DNA of 64,000 nt, from NCBI RefSeq assembly GCF_000025265.1, contig NC_013739.1, positions 3,596,001-3,660,000 on the forward strand. The letters run 5' to 3'. Origin of the DNA: Conexibacter woesei DSM 14684 (GTDB lineage: Bacteria > Actinomycetota > Thermoleophilia > Solirubrobacterales > Solirubrobacteraceae). The notes under the pieces were generated by a model that worked only from the letters and a program-made list of their open reading frames with translations, had not been told where the DNA came from and did no database searches. Made by a program: the position numbers and the translations under genes. Below are positions 15,445-27,425 of this stretch, piece after piece (within the stretch, counting starts at the first letter, position 1; each line of letters begins with the position of its first letter).

Positions 15445-17226
15445 ATGGCTGCAATGACCGTCTCCCCCGCGCCCTCCGACGACGCCTCCGACACGACGAC
15501 CTTCGCCGATCTCGCCCTCCGCCGCGAGCTGCTCGACGCGCTCACCGGCCTCGGCTACGAGGAGCCGACGCCGATCCAGCGCGAGGCGATCCCGCCGCTG
15601 CTGGAAGGCCGCGACCTGCTCGGCCAGGCGGCGACCGGCACCGGCAAGACGGCGGCGTTCGCGCTGCCGATCCTGCAGCGGATGGAGCCCGGACGCTCGG
15701 CGATCGGGCCGCTCGCGCTCGTGCTCGTGCCGACGCGCGAGCTGGCGGTCCAGGTCTCCGAGGCGCTCCATCGCTACGGCAGGTCGCTCGGCGCGCGGGT
15801 GCTGCCGATCTACGGCGGCCAGCCGATCGGCCGCCAGCTGAACGCGCTCAAGCGCGGCGTCGACGTCGTCGTCGGCACGCCCGGGCGCGTGCTCGACCAC
15901 ATCTCGCGCAACACGCTGCGGCTCGACGAGCTGAGAATCGTCGTGCTCGACGAGGCCGACGAGATGCTCGACATGGGCTTCGCCGAGGACATCGAGTCGA
16001 TCCTCGCCGAGACGCCCGACGGCGGCCGCCAGACGGTCCTCTTCTCCGCGACGATGCCGCCGCGCATCGACCGCATCGCGAGAGCGCACCTGAGCGACCC
16101 GGTGCGGATCGAGATCGCGCGCGAGACGAGCGCCGGCGACACGCCGCTGGTGCGCCAGAGCGCCTACGTCGTCGCCCGCGCGCACAAGCCGGCCGCGCTC
16201 GGCCGCGTGCTCGACGTCGAGTCGCCGACGGCGGCGATCGTCTTCTGCCGCACGCGCGACGAGGTCGACCAGCTGACCGAGACGCTGAACGGCCGCGGCT
16301 ACCGCGCCGAGGCGCTGCACGGCGGCATGACGCAGGAGCAGCGCGACCGCGTGATGGCGCGCCTGCGCAACGGCACCGCCGACCTGCTCGTCGCGACCGA
16401 CGTCGCCGCCCGCGGCCTCGACGTCGAGCAGCTGACGCACGTCGTCAACTACGACGTGCCGTCCTCGCCGGAGTCGTACGTCCACCGCATCGGGCGCGTC
16501 GGGCGCGCGGGGCGCGAGGGCGCGGCGATCACGCTCGCCGAGCCGCGCGAGCACCGCTACCTGAAGACGATCGAGCGCGTCACCAAGCAGCGGATCGCGA
16601 TCGAGAAGATCCCGACCGTCGCCGACCTCCACGCGCGCAAGCTGGAGATGACGCGCGCGGCGCTGAACGAGTCCTTGCTTGAGGACGGCGACGACCTCGC
16701 CCGCTTCCGCGTCGTCGTCGAGACGCTCGCCGACGAGTTCGACGTGATGGAGGTCGCGCTCGCCGCGGTCAAGCTCGCGCACGAGGCGAGCGGCGGCGGC
16801 TCCGACGACGAGGAGGAGATCCCCGACGTCCAGCCGCGCCCGTTCAAGGAGCGCGGCGGTCCGAGCGGCCGCGGCGGCGCGCGCGGGCCGGGCGGCGCGG
16901 GCGGCGGCGGCGGCGCGAGCGGCTACCGCGGCAGACACCCTCGCGGCGGCGGGCCGAGCGGGCCGACGACGCGGCTGTTCGTCGGCGCCGGTCGCAGCGC
17001 CGGCATCCGCCCGCAGGATCTCGTCGGCGCGATCACCGGCGAGTCGCAGCTGACCGGCCGCGAGATCGGCGCGATCGAGATCTCGGACCGCTTCTCGCTC
17101 GTCGAGATCCCCGCCGCGAGGGCCGACGAGGTCGTGATCGCGCTGCGCGGCAGCACGATCAAGGGCCGCAAGGCGAACGTCCGCCGCGAGCGCTTCGAGC
17201 GCGGCACCGCGCCGCAGGAGGGGTAA
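15445..17226 (+). CDS. deaD: DEAD-box RNA helicase with DbpA-type RNA-binding domain
   Basis: The 593-residue product has all DEAD-box motifs: Q motif (GYEEPTPIQREAI), motif I AATGTGKT at 62-69, PTRELAVQV, GTPGRVLDH, motif II DEADEMLDMGF near 168, SATMP, and HRIGRVGRAGREG. It unwinds structured RNA with ATP, probably for ribosome assembly or mRNA decay in the cold. A Gly/Arg-rich linker (about 470-500) leads to a C-terminal RRM-like DbpA domain (TRLFVGAGRSAGIRPQDLVG... IKGRKANVRRERF). Either ATG 15445 or ATG 15454 may be the start; neither has a clear Shine-Dalgarno sequence. A GC hairpin follows the stop. deaD/csdA is the closest named type. Confidence 0.92.
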   Translation: MAAMTVSPAPSDDASDTTTFADLALRRELLDALTGLGYEEPTPIQREAIPPLLEGRDLLGQAATGTGKTAAFALPILQRMEPGRSAIGPLALVLVPTRELAVQVSEALHRYGRSLGARVLPIYGGQPIGRQLNALKRGVDVVVGTPGRVLDHISRNTLRLDELRIVVLDEADEMLDMGFAEDIESILAETPDGGRQTVLFSATMPPRIDRIARAHLSDPVRIEIARETSAGDTPLVRQSAYVVARAHKPAALGRVLDVESPTAAIVFCRTRDEVDQLTETLNGRGYRAEALHGGMTQEQRDRVMARLRNGTADLLVATDVAARGLDVEQLTHVVNYDVPSSPESYVHRIGRVGRAGREGAAITLAEPREHRYLKTIERVTKQRIAIEKIPTVADLHARKLEMTRAALNESLLEDGDDLARFRVVVETLADEFDVMEVALAAVKLAHEASGGGSDDEEEIPDVQPRPFKERGGPSGRGGARGPGGAGGGGGASGYRGRHPRGGGPSGPTTRLFVGAGRSAGIRPQDLVGAITGESQLTGREIGAIEISDRFSLVEIPAARADEVVIALRGSTIKGRKANVRRERFERGTAPQEG

Positions 17227-17232
17227 CGCGCC

Positions 17233-17256
17233 GCGCCGGGCGGCACCGCCCGGCGC
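17233..17256. terminator. GC hairpin between convergent genes
   Basis: GCGCCGGGCGG (17233-17243) pairs with CCGCCCGGCGC (17246-17256), between the helicase stop (17226) and the DUF1254 gene stop (17260). It can serve both strands. Confidence 0.6.
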
Positions 17257-17259
17257 GCC

Positions 17260-18603
17260 TCAGCCGACCCGCACGACCGGCGGCAGCTCGTAGCGCCCCT
17301 CCAGCACCTCCGGCCGCGGTTGGTAGAGCCGCATCAGCGGGCGGAAGCCGCCGGCCGGAGTCGGCAGCCAGTTCGCCCGCCGCTCGGGCTCGTCCGGCTG
17401 CTCGTGCTGGAGCACGAGCGTCAGCGAGCCGTCGGCGGCGCGGACGAGCCCGCGTGTGCGGTCGCCGATCGAGTAGCGCTCGAGCGGGTTCGCGACGAGG
17501 TAGTAGTCAGGCGTGTCGTACATCGTCAGCGACCAGAACGCGTCGACCGGCGGCAGCGTCTCGAAGCGGATCTCATAGCGGCGGCCGCCATCGAGCCGCT
17601 CGCCGTCGGCGTCGTCGAAGACCTGCGCGTAGAACGCCTCGTAGGCGTGGTTGCCCCACAGCCCGACGCGCGCCGCGACGGCTCGCAGCACGTGCGCCCG
17701 CTCGCGGTCGGCGATCTTCCACTCGGGCGTGTCGAGCGTCCCCAGCTCGAACCAGTCGGCGTTGTAGTCGAACATGTGCAGGAGCGTGCTCCAGCCGTTG
17801 ACCGGCTCCGAGAGGCCGCCGTGGCTCGCCTCCTCCAGCCGCTTCTGCCCTGCCGCGTACCCAGCGGCGAGCACATCGGTCAGCGACGCCGACGCGTGCC
17901 CGAACGAGGCGTGCTCGTCGAGCAGCCCGAGCGGCGCGAAGCGGCGCTGCAACGCCTGCTCGGGCGCCGACGGCGGGAACGCCGCCATCCACACGCGCAG
18001 CCGCTCGAAGAACGCGACCGCCTCGGGCAGCCCCTCCCCGGCCGTCGGCACGCCACCGCCGCTGCCAGCGTCCGCATCGCCGTTCGCGTCGGTCAGCGTC
18101 AGCTGCTGCTGCAGCGCGCGCACCGCCGGCACGTCGGCGGTCCCTTCGCACGCCCAGCGCCCGACGATCGTCGCGACGCCGGTCGGGACGGCGATCCGCC
18201 GCGCTCCTGCGGGCACCGTGCCGCTCCAGCCGGGCGGCGTCAGCAGGAACGTCCCCTCCCCCGTGCCGGTCCCCCGCCGGCCGACGTAGGCGAAGTTGTT
18301 CGTCCACGCGTCGACGAACTGCAGCACGTAGTAGCGGCCGTCGCTGTCGGGCACGTGCAGCAGCTGCGCCCCGGCGCTGAGGTCGAGCTGGGCGATCGAG
18401 TACAGCGTGTCGTTGTTGACGCTGACGAACGTGTCCTGCGGCGTCGCCAGCTTCGCAGCGTGCGCGAACGTGTTGAACGGTGCCGCCCGCAGCTGGCCCA
18501 GCCCGCGCTCGCTGAAGCGCTGCACCTGCTCGAGGTCGAAGACCAGCGGGAAGCCGTAGACGTACGCCGCGGCGGCGAGTGCGGACAGGTCCTCGTCGGC
18601 CAT
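17260..18603 (-). CDS. DUF1254/DUF1214 domain protein
   Basis: The 447-residue protein starts with LAAAAYVYGFPLVFDLEQVQRF and FNTFAHAAKLATPQDTFVSVNNDTLYSIAQLDLSAG, the signature of DUF1254, and ends with the DUF1214-type pattern FWSLTMYDTPDYYLVANPLERYSIGDRT and a Leu/Pro-rich RPLMRLYQPRPEVLEG tail. No signal peptide is seen, so it is probably cytoplasmic. The family is widespread, and its biochemical activity is not settled. It ends next to a convergent terminator and is followed (upstream) by the DUF7144 membrane gene 8 bases away, so the two probably share one transcript. Confidence 0.85.
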   Translation of the reverse strand: MADEDLSALAAAAYVYGFPLVFDLEQVQRFSERGLGQLRAAPFNTFAHAAKLATPQDTFVSVNNDTLYSIAQLDLSAGAQLLHVPDSDGRYYVLQFVDAWTNNFAYVGRRGTGTGEGTFLLTPPGWSGTVPAGARRIAVPTGVATIVGRWACEGTADVPAVRALQQQLTLTDANGDADAGSGGGVPTAGEGLPEAVAFFERLRVWMAAFPPSAPEQALQRRFAPLGLLDEHASFGHASASLTDVLAAGYAAGQKRLEEASHGGLSEPVNGWSTLLHMFDYNADWFELGTLDTPEWKIADRERAHVLRAVAARVGLWGNHAYEAFYAQVFDDADGERLDGGRRYEIRFETLPPVDAFWSLTMYDTPDYYLVANPLERYSIGDRTRGLVRAADGSLTLVLQHEQPDEPERRANWLPTPAGGFRPLMRLYQPRPEVLEGRYELPPVVRVG

Positions 18604-18611
18604 CGTGGGGC

Positions 18612-19004
18612 TCAGCTGACGAACTCGTCGGCGTGCACCGTCACCGCCCACAGGATCAGCGCGTCGATGGCGAGCAGGATCACCGACCAGACCGGGTAGG
18701 CGCCGAGCGAGAGGAAGTTGACGAGCAGCCCGAGGAACGCGAGGAAGCCGGCGATCACGGCGCCCCCGGCCCGCCGCGAGGCGACGAGCAGCGCGCCGAC
18801 GATCTGGATCGCGCCGACGATCAGGACGACCCAGCCCCACGTCGACAGCGACGACCATATGAGGCTGTCCTCGTGGAAGTTCGACTTCTCGGCCAGCGCC
18901 GCGATCCCCCACAGCGCGTTGAGGATGCCCGCGACGCCGAGATAGACGCCGACGAACATGACCCATCCGCTGGTGCGCGACGCTCCTGCCGGTGCTGTGC
19001 TCAT
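18612..19004 (-). CDS. Four-helix membrane protein, DUF7144 type
   Basis: The 130-residue product has four transmembrane helices: WVMFVGVYLGVAGILNALWGI, WGWVVLIVGAIQIVGALLVA, GGAVIAGFLAFLGLLVNFLSL and WSVILLAIDALILWAVTVHA. The loop KSNFHEDSLIWSSLSTWGW after helix 1 is typical of this actinobacterial family. Function is unknown; related genes often lie near stress or membrane genes. GGGAGGA stands upstream of ATG 19004. Likely co-transcribed with the DUF1254 gene. Confidence 0.85.
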   Translation of the reverse strand: MSTAPAGASRTSGWVMFVGVYLGVAGILNALWGIAALAEKSNFHEDSLIWSSLSTWGWVVLIVGAIQIVGALLVASRRAGGAVIAGFLAFLGLLVNFLSLGAYPVWSVILLAIDALILWAVTVHADEFVS

Positions 19005-19062
19005 GGCACGTCCTCCCGGTTGCGATTGCCAGGTTTCCAGCCTCTGCGGCCCGGGGGTGAGG

Positions 19063-19089
19063 CGGCATCACCTGCTCAGGGTGATGCCG
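19063..19089. promoter_or_regulatory. 10-bp inverted repeat in a divergent promoter region
   Basis: CGGCATCACC (19063-19072) pairs with GGTGATGCCG (19080-19089), spacer 7 bases, between the divergent DUF7144 and penicillin-binding protein genes. It may be an operator or a leader hairpin for either. Confidence 0.45.
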
Positions 19090-19197
19090 GGCGCGGCGCG
19101 GTAGGAAGCCGGTGTGTCGCGCTGGACGCGAACGCCGGCCCGCCTACACTCGGGAGTCCGGCGTCAACCGTTCAGGATCGCGACTGGTCGGAGCTTC

Positions 19198-22702
<3,505 letters not shown>

Positions 22703-22742
22703 CACGTTCGGTCCCCCGGGCCGGCGGGGTAGGTCGCTCTGC

Positions 22743-23513
22743 ATGCGCCTCCCCCTTAGCCTCCCGGCCGCCGCGCGCCTGCTCGCGCCGGTGCTGACCC
22801 TCGCAGCCGTTCTCGCGCTCCCGCCGCTCGCCGCCGCCGACTACCCCGGCGCGACGCTGACGCTCAGACCCGGCACGAACGACGCGGTGCTCGACAAGCC
22901 GTTTCCCGTCATCGCCGAAGGGACGAACCCGCCGCGGGACCAGACCTACGACCTCGTCATCAAGGCGAAGGACAAGGACGTGACGCCGACCTGCGCGCCC
23001 GCCGCCTCCGAGGACGACGGCTGGACGGTCCAGTGGGGCGCGAACCTCGCTGCCGGCCCGTTCTCCTACACCCAGCCGGTGACGATCAGCGGCGACGGCG
23101 AGAGCACCGTGCTGATCTGCGCCTACACCGAGTTCATCATCGACACCGTCGCGACCGCCTCGCTGACGGTGAAGCTGCGCCCGCCGCGTCACGTGCTGAG
23201 GCTGACCGCGCCGCGCAGACCGCGCGCCGGACAGCGTGTGCGCCTGCGCTTCCGCGGCGAGGCCGAGGTCCCCAGACGGCTGCTGCTCGTGCGGCTGCTG
23301 CGCGGCCGCGTCGCCTGCGGCCAGGCCGACGCCTCGCACCAGAGCGAGCGGCGGATCGGCGCGGTCGGCAACGTCGGCGGCCGGATCTCCTTCGACCTCC
23401 GCACCCCGCGCCTGGCGGCCGGTCGCTGGACGGTCTGCTCCTACCTGCAGAAGTCGACCGCCGACCCGCGCGCGGAGAAGCGCGTGCGCACGCTGCTCAC
23501 CGTGCGCCGCTGA
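22743..23513 (+). CDS. Secreted hypothetical protein with two beta domains
   Basis: The 256-residue product has a signal peptide (MRLPLSLPAAARLLAPVLTL, cleavage near LAAA-DY). The first half reads as a beta-rich domain with paired cysteines (TPTCAPAASEDDGW and TVLICAYTEF) and a WTVQWGANLAAGPFSYTQPVTI segment. The second half starts HVLRLTAPRRPRAGQRVRLRF and ends GRWTVCSYLQKSTADPRAE, a pattern (RAGQ-V-L-F-G... GRW-VC-Y) I associate with an Ig-like C-terminal domain of secreted actinobacterial proteins. Family not named. The last 17 bases overlap the end of ssuD in convergent orientation. GGTAGG lies before the ATG. Confidence 0.75.
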   Translation: MRLPLSLPAAARLLAPVLTLAAVLALPPLAAADYPGATLTLRPGTNDAVLDKPFPVIAEGTNPPRDQTYDLVIKAKDKDVTPTCAPAASEDDGWTVQWGANLAAGPFSYTQPVTISGDGESTVLICAYTEFIIDTVATASLTVKLRPPRHVLRLTAPRRPRAGQRVRLRFRGEAEVPRRLLLVRLLRGRVACGQADASHQSERRIGAVGNVGGRISFDLRTPRLAAGRWTVCSYLQKSTADPRAEKRVRTLLTVRR

Positions 23514-24678
23514 GCGCGGCGCGGGCGCCCGCGCCGGCACCGCGGCCGCCGGCGCCGCGCGCCGCCGCGGCTTCCGCCAGCAGCCCCCGCCGCCGCAACT
23601 CGGGGATCACGCCCTCGCCGACCCGGTACGCCTCCTCCAGGTGCGGATAGCCGGACAGGATGAACTCGTCGATCCCCAGCTCGTGGTACTCGGCGATGCG
23701 GTCGGCGACCTCCGCGTGGGAGCCGACGAGGGCGGTGCCGGCGCCGCCGCGCACGAGCCCGACGCCGGCCCACAGGTTCGGGTAGATCTCCAGCGCATCG
23801 GTTCTGCCGCGGTGCAGCGCGACCATCCGCGCCTGGCCCTCCGACTGCGAGGAGCGCAGCGTCGCCTGCGCCCGCTCGATCGCGTCGGCGTCGATGCCCG
23901 CCAGCAGCCGGTCGGCCTCCGCCCATGCCTCCTCGGACGTGTCGCGCGCGATCGCGTGCAGGCGGATCCCGTAGCGCAGCTGGCGGCCGGCGCGCTCGGC
24001 CGCCGCGCGCACACGCACGAGCTTCTCCGCCACCTGCGCCGGAGGCTCGCCCCAGGTCAGGTACACGTCGGCGTATCTGGCGGCGACGTCGAGCGCGGGC
24101 GCGGAGGAGCCGCCGAGGTAGATCCCCGGCGCCTGCTCGGGCGGGTTGGGCACGTGCGCGTCCTCGACCTCGACGAATCTGCCGGCGAACGAGACCGGCT
24201 CGCCCGCCCACGCCGCGCGCACGACGGCGAGGTACTCGCCCGCCCGCTCGTAGCGCTCGTCCTTCGTCAGGAAGTCGCCGAAGCGGCGCTGCTCGACGTC
24301 GTCGCCGCCTGTCACGACGTTGAGCAGCAGGCGGTTGCCGGAGACGCGCTGGAACGTCGCCGCCATCTGCGCGGCGAGCGTCGGCGAGACGAGGCCGGGC
24401 CGGAACGCGACGAGGAATCTGAGCCGCTCGGTCACCTGCGTCAGCGCCGCCGTCAGCACCCACGCGTCCTCGCACCAACTGCTCGTCGGCGTCAGCGCGG
24501 CGTCGAAGCCGAGCTGCTCGGCTGAGCGCGCGATCTGCCCGATGTAGCCGACGTCGGGCGTGCGCTCGCTCGCGCCGCTGAAGTCGAGGTGCTTGCGCGC
24601 CCCGACGGCGTTGCCCTTCGACAGGTCGGTGCGCGAGTCGCCCGTCGTCGGCAGGAACCAGTGCAGCGCGACGCTCAT
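23497..24678 (-). CDS. ssuD: FMN-dependent alkanesulfonate monooxygenase SsuD
   Basis: The 393-residue protein is a luciferase-fold oxygenase that splits sulfite from alkanesulfonates using reduced FMN and O2. Seen: LHWFLPTTGDSR at the start, GFDAALTPTSSWCEDAW (with the conserved Cys region of SsuD), LRFLVAFRPGLVSPTLAAQMAATF, RLLLNVVTGGD, YLGGSSAPALDVAARYADVYLTWGEP, and ALVGSHAEVADRIAEYHELGID ... LSGYPHLEEAYRVGEGVIP. A Gly/Ala-rich tail of about 25 residues is extra. Its ATG overlaps the ssuA stop (ATGA), and it is the last gene of the ssuCBAD operon. No reductase gene (ssuE) is in the operon. Confidence 0.93.
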   Translation of the reverse strand: MSVALHWFLPTTGDSRTDLSKGNAVGARKHLDFSGASERTPDVGYIGQIARSAEQLGFDAALTPTSSWCEDAWVLTAALTQVTERLRFLVAFRPGLVSPTLAAQMAATFQRVSGNRLLLNVVTGGDDVEQRRFGDFLTKDERYERAGEYLAVVRAAWAGEPVSFAGRFVEVEDAHVPNPPEQAPGIYLGGSSAPALDVAARYADVYLTWGEPPAQVAEKLVRVRAAAERAGRQLRYGIRLHAIARDTSEEAWAEADRLLAGIDADAIERAQATLRSSQSEGQARMVALHRGRTDALEIYPNLWAGVGLVRGGAGTALVGSHAEVADRIAEYHELGIDEFILSGYPHLEEAYRVGEGVIPELRRRGLLAEAAAARGAGGRGAGAGARAALSGAR

Positions 24679-25712
24679 CTCGCGCCTCCGCTCTCCCCCA
24701 GCACGGAGGTGTCGACGATGTCGGTGAACGTCACCTCGCCGGGCAGCTCGCCCTCTTCGGTGAAGAGGTCGGCGAGTCTCTGCTGGGAGGCGACGATCGT
24801 GTCGTCGAGCGGGATGATGTCGGACGCCTTTCTGCGCGCCGCGGCTCTCGTCACCGACAGCGGCAGTCTCGTGTCCTCGGTCCATGCCGCCGCCCACTCG
24901 TCGGGGTTCTCGCCGGCCCACTCCCACGCCGCGCTCAGCCGTCTGACGTAGTCTCTGATCGCCTCGACCTTCGCCGGGTCCTCCAGCGCCTTCGCGGAGG
25001 CGATCTCGAAGCCGAGCCCGCGCTCGTGCGGCTCGCCCGCGACGATCTCGCGCGCGCCGAGCGACTGCTGCGCCTGGATCGCGAACGGGTCCCAGATCGA
25101 GATCGCGTCGACCGCGCCGTTCTGGTAGGCGGCGAGGGCGTCGGGCGGCGCGAGGAACGCGAACTCGACGTCGTCGGTGCTCAGCCCCTCGCTCTGCAGC
25201 GCGTTGAGGATGAAGGCGTGGCCGGAGGTTCCCTTCGGAACGGCGATCTTCTTGCCCTTCAGGTCCGCGATCGCTCTGATCTCCGAGTCTCTCGGCACGA
25301 GCAGGCGGTTCTCCTGTCTGTCGCGCTCCTGCACCGCGGCGATCACCTTGAACTCCGCGCCGGCGGCGGCGCCGAAGATCGGCGGCGCGCAGCCGACCCA
25401 CGCGATGTCGATCTTGTCGGCGCCGGCCGCCTCGACGAGCGGCGGCCCGGCCTGGAACGTCGACCACTCGATCTCGTACGGCAGGTCGTCGAGCTGGCCG
25501 GACTTGCCGAGCACGGCGCGGATGCCGTCCTTCTGCACGCCGACGCGCAGCTTGACCTTCTCGCCGCCGCTCTCGCCGCCACCGTCGCCGCTCGCGGCCG
25601 CCGCCGTGTCCGCGCCGCCGCCGTCGTCATCACCACCGCACGCCGCCAGGCCGAGCGGCAGCAGCGCGAGTACGAGCAGCATCGAGATTGCACGGCGGAA
25701 CGAGGTCGGCAT
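24675..25712 (-). CDS. ssuA: Sulfonate ABC transporter substrate-binding lipoprotein SsuA
   Basis: The 345-residue protein is a type II periplasmic-binding lipoprotein: signal peptide with lipobox LAAC (Cys25), a Gly/Asp/Ser-rich linker, then VKLRVGVQKDGIRAVLGK, IEWSTFQAGPPLVEAAGADKID, WVGCAPPIFGAAAGAEFK, IAVPKGTSGHAFILNAL and DAISIWDPFAIQAQQSLGAR. These match SsuA/TauA-type sulfonate-binding proteins. It delivers sulfonates to SsuBC. By hand count about half of its arginines use AGA, against few in ssuB. Upstream ssuB is 29 bases away; downstream ssuD overlaps by 4 bases. Confidence 0.92.
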   Translation of the reverse strand: MPTSFRRAISMLLVLALLPLGLAACGGDDDGGGADTAAAASGDGGGESGGEKVKLRVGVQKDGIRAVLGKSGQLDDLPYEIEWSTFQAGPPLVEAAGADKIDIAWVGCAPPIFGAAAGAEFKVIAAVQERDRQENRLLVPRDSEIRAIADLKGKKIAVPKGTSGHAFILNALQSEGLSTDDVEFAFLAPPDALAAYQNGAVDAISIWDPFAIQAQQSLGAREIVAGEPHERGLGFEIASAKALEDPAKVEAIRDYVRRLSAAWEWAGENPDEWAAAWTEDTRLPLSVTRAAARRKASDIIPLDDTIVASQQRLADLFTEEGELPGEVTFTDIVDTSVLGESGGAR

Positions 25713-25741
25713 GGTGGTCTGGCTCCTGGGTTGTGGACGGG

Positions 25742-26482
25742 CTATTCGCCGGCGTCGTCGACGCCGAGCCGCCGCAGCAGCTCGCTGCGACGGGCGACCA
25801 GCTCGGGGTGGTCGCGACGGCGGGGTCGCGGGAGGTCGAAGCGCTCGTCGTAGGAGACGCGCCCGCCTTCCAGCAGCAGGAGGCGATCCGCCAGCAGCAG
25901 CGCCTCCTCGACGTCGTGCGTGACGAGCAGCACCGCCGGGCGGTGGCGCTCCCACAGCTCGCGCACGAGCCGCTGCGCGGAGACGCGCGTGAGCGCGTCG
26001 AGCGCGCTGAACGGCTCGTCGAGCAGCAGCAGGTCGGGCTCCCGCACGAGCGCCCGCGCGAGCGCGACGCGCTGGCGCTGGCCGCCGGAGAGCTGGCGCG
26101 GCCAGGCCTTCTCGCGGCCGGCGAGGCCGACCTCGGCGAGCGCATCGGTCGCGCGCTTCGCCGCGGCGCCGCGGCCGCCCGGCTCGCGCAGTCCGAGCGC
26201 GACGTTCTGGAGCGCGCTGCGCCACGGCAGCAGCCGCGGGTCCTGGAAGACGACGGCCGGCTCGCGGCCGCTGGCGATCTCCCCGGTGGTGCCGTCGTCG
26301 AGCCCGGCGAGCAGCCGCAGCAGCGTCGTCTTGCCGCAGCCGGAGCGGCCGAGGACGGCGACGAACTCGCCCGGCGCGATCTCAAGGTCGATGCCGGTGA
26401 GGACGCGGTGGTCGCCGAACGCGCGGCCGGCGCCGCGGAGGCGGACGGTCGGGTGGCTCGCGCGGGCGGCGACTGCCGTCAT
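25742..26482 (-). CDS. ssuB: Sulfonate ABC transporter ATPase SsuB
   Basis: The 246-residue ABC ATPase has Walker A GRSGCGKTT (45-53), Q-loop VVFQDPRLLPW, signature LSGGQRQR (131-138), Walker B LLLLDEPFSALD (151-162) and the H-loop LLVTHDVEEALLLADR. The Q-loop DPRLLPW and short length fit the SsuB/TauB subfamily. It powers uptake by SsuC. Its ATG overlaps the ssuC stop by 4 bases (26479-26482). Confidence 0.93.
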   Translation of the reverse strand: MTAVAARASHPTVRLRGAGRAFGDHRVLTGIDLEIAPGEFVAVLGRSGCGKTTLLRLLAGLDDGTTGEIASGREPAVVFQDPRLLPWRSALQNVALGLREPGGRGAAAKRATDALAEVGLAGREKAWPRQLSGGQRQRVALARALVREPDLLLLDEPFSALDALTRVSAQRLVRELWERHRPAVLLVTHDVEEALLLADRLLLLEGGRVSYDERFDLPRPRRRDHPELVARRSELLRRLGVDDAGE

Positions 26483-27306
26483 CGCGCCACCTGGAAGTCC
26501 GAGCCGCCAGGCGAGGAGTTCCGACGGAAGCCGAGCCCCCTGGGCGAGGGCTCCGCGGAGTCGCGCCAGCGCAGCGCGCGCCGCTCCAGCGCGCGCACGA
26601 TCGAGTCGGTCAGCAGGCCGAGCGCGGCGTAGCAGAGCAGGCCGACGACGATCACGTCCGTGCGCAGGAAGTCGCGCGCGTTGTTGATCATGTAGCCGAG
26701 GCCGGCGCCGGCCGCGATCTGCTCGGCGACGATCAGCGCCAGCCAGGCGATCCCGAGCGACTGGCGGAAGCCGACGAGCGTGCCCGGCAGCGCACCGGGG
26801 ACGATCACGTGCCGCGCGCGCTCCCAGCGCGTCAGCCGCAGCGAGCGCGCGACCTCGATCAGCTCAGGGTCGATGCTGCGCAGCGCCGCGACGATGTTGA
26901 GGTAGAGCGGGATCACGACGCCGAGCGCGATCAGCAGCACCTTCGGCGTCTCGCCGATCCCGAACCAGAGGATGAAGAGCGGTACGAGCCCGAACAGCGG
27001 GATCGTGCGGATCGCCTGCATCGGCGGGTCGACGATCGCGTCGCCGAGCTTCGAGAGCCCGACGACGACGCCGAGCACGACGCCCGCGACGGAGCCGATC
27101 AGCAGCCCAAGCAGCGCCCGCCGCAGCGAGACGCCGAGCGCCTCGGTCAGCTGCCCACTCTCGAGCAGGTCCCACGCCGTCTTCGACAGCTCGACCGGCG
27201 ACGCGAGCGTTCTCTCCGGCAGCACGCCGGTCGCGCTGGCGAGCTGCCAGAGCGCGAGCAGCACGAGCGGGCTGAGCCAGCGGATCCAGGTCGTGGTGCG
27301 GGGCAT
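26479..27306 (-). CDS. ssuC: Sulfonate ABC transporter permease SsuC
   Basis: The 275-residue permease has six predicted membrane helices (for example WLSPLVLLALWQLASAT, LIGSVAGVVLGVVVGL, LFGLVPLFILWFGIG, VLLIALGVVIPLYLNIVAAL) and the EAA-like coupling motif around VARSLRLTRWERARHVIVPGALPGTLVGFR. It is the first gene of the operon and therefore carries the promoter; a palindrome (27319-27338) lies 13 bases before the ATG. The C-terminal 30 residues after the last helix are Arg/Ser-rich and outside the family. The leader is very short, so translation may be leaderless. Confidence 0.92.
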   Translation of the reverse strand: MPRTTTWIRWLSPLVLLALWQLASATGVLPERTLASPVELSKTAWDLLESGQLTEALGVSLRRALLGLLIGSVAGVVLGVVVGLSKLGDAIVDPPMQAIRTIPLFGLVPLFILWFGIGETPKVLLIALGVVIPLYLNIVAALRSIDPELIEVARSLRLTRWERARHVIVPGALPGTLVGFRQSLGIAWLALIVAEQIAAGAGLGYMINNARDFLRTDVIVVGLLCYAALGLLTDSIVRALERRALRWRDSAEPSPRGLGFRRNSSPGGSDFQVAR

Positions 27307-27318
27307 TGCGCCAACATA

Positions 27319-27338
27319 CCAATCCCGATCGGAATAGG
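27319..27338 (-). promoter_or_regulatory. Palindrome at the ssu operon promoter
   Basis: The 20-bp site CCnATnCCGATCGGnATnGG pairs at 8 of 10 positions and is placed 13 bases before the ssuC start in a locally A/T-richer stretch. It is likely an operator of a sulfur-source regulator. No regulator gene is adjacent. Confidence 0.55.
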
Positions 27339-27425
27339 CGAATTAGTGCGGAACGACGCCTCACCCCGCACGTCTCAGCGCGGCAGCGAGACGCGCACCG
27401 CGCCGCCCCGCCCCCGCGCCGCCCC

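Noticed and set aside
12649-16938. Very long minus-strand open frame (about 1400 codons) across the MMPL gene and opposite the helicase
   Set aside because: It runs in the wrong frame of the MMPL-STAS gene and antisense to the helicase; its translation is Arg/Ala-rich without domains, a usual artefact of high GC.
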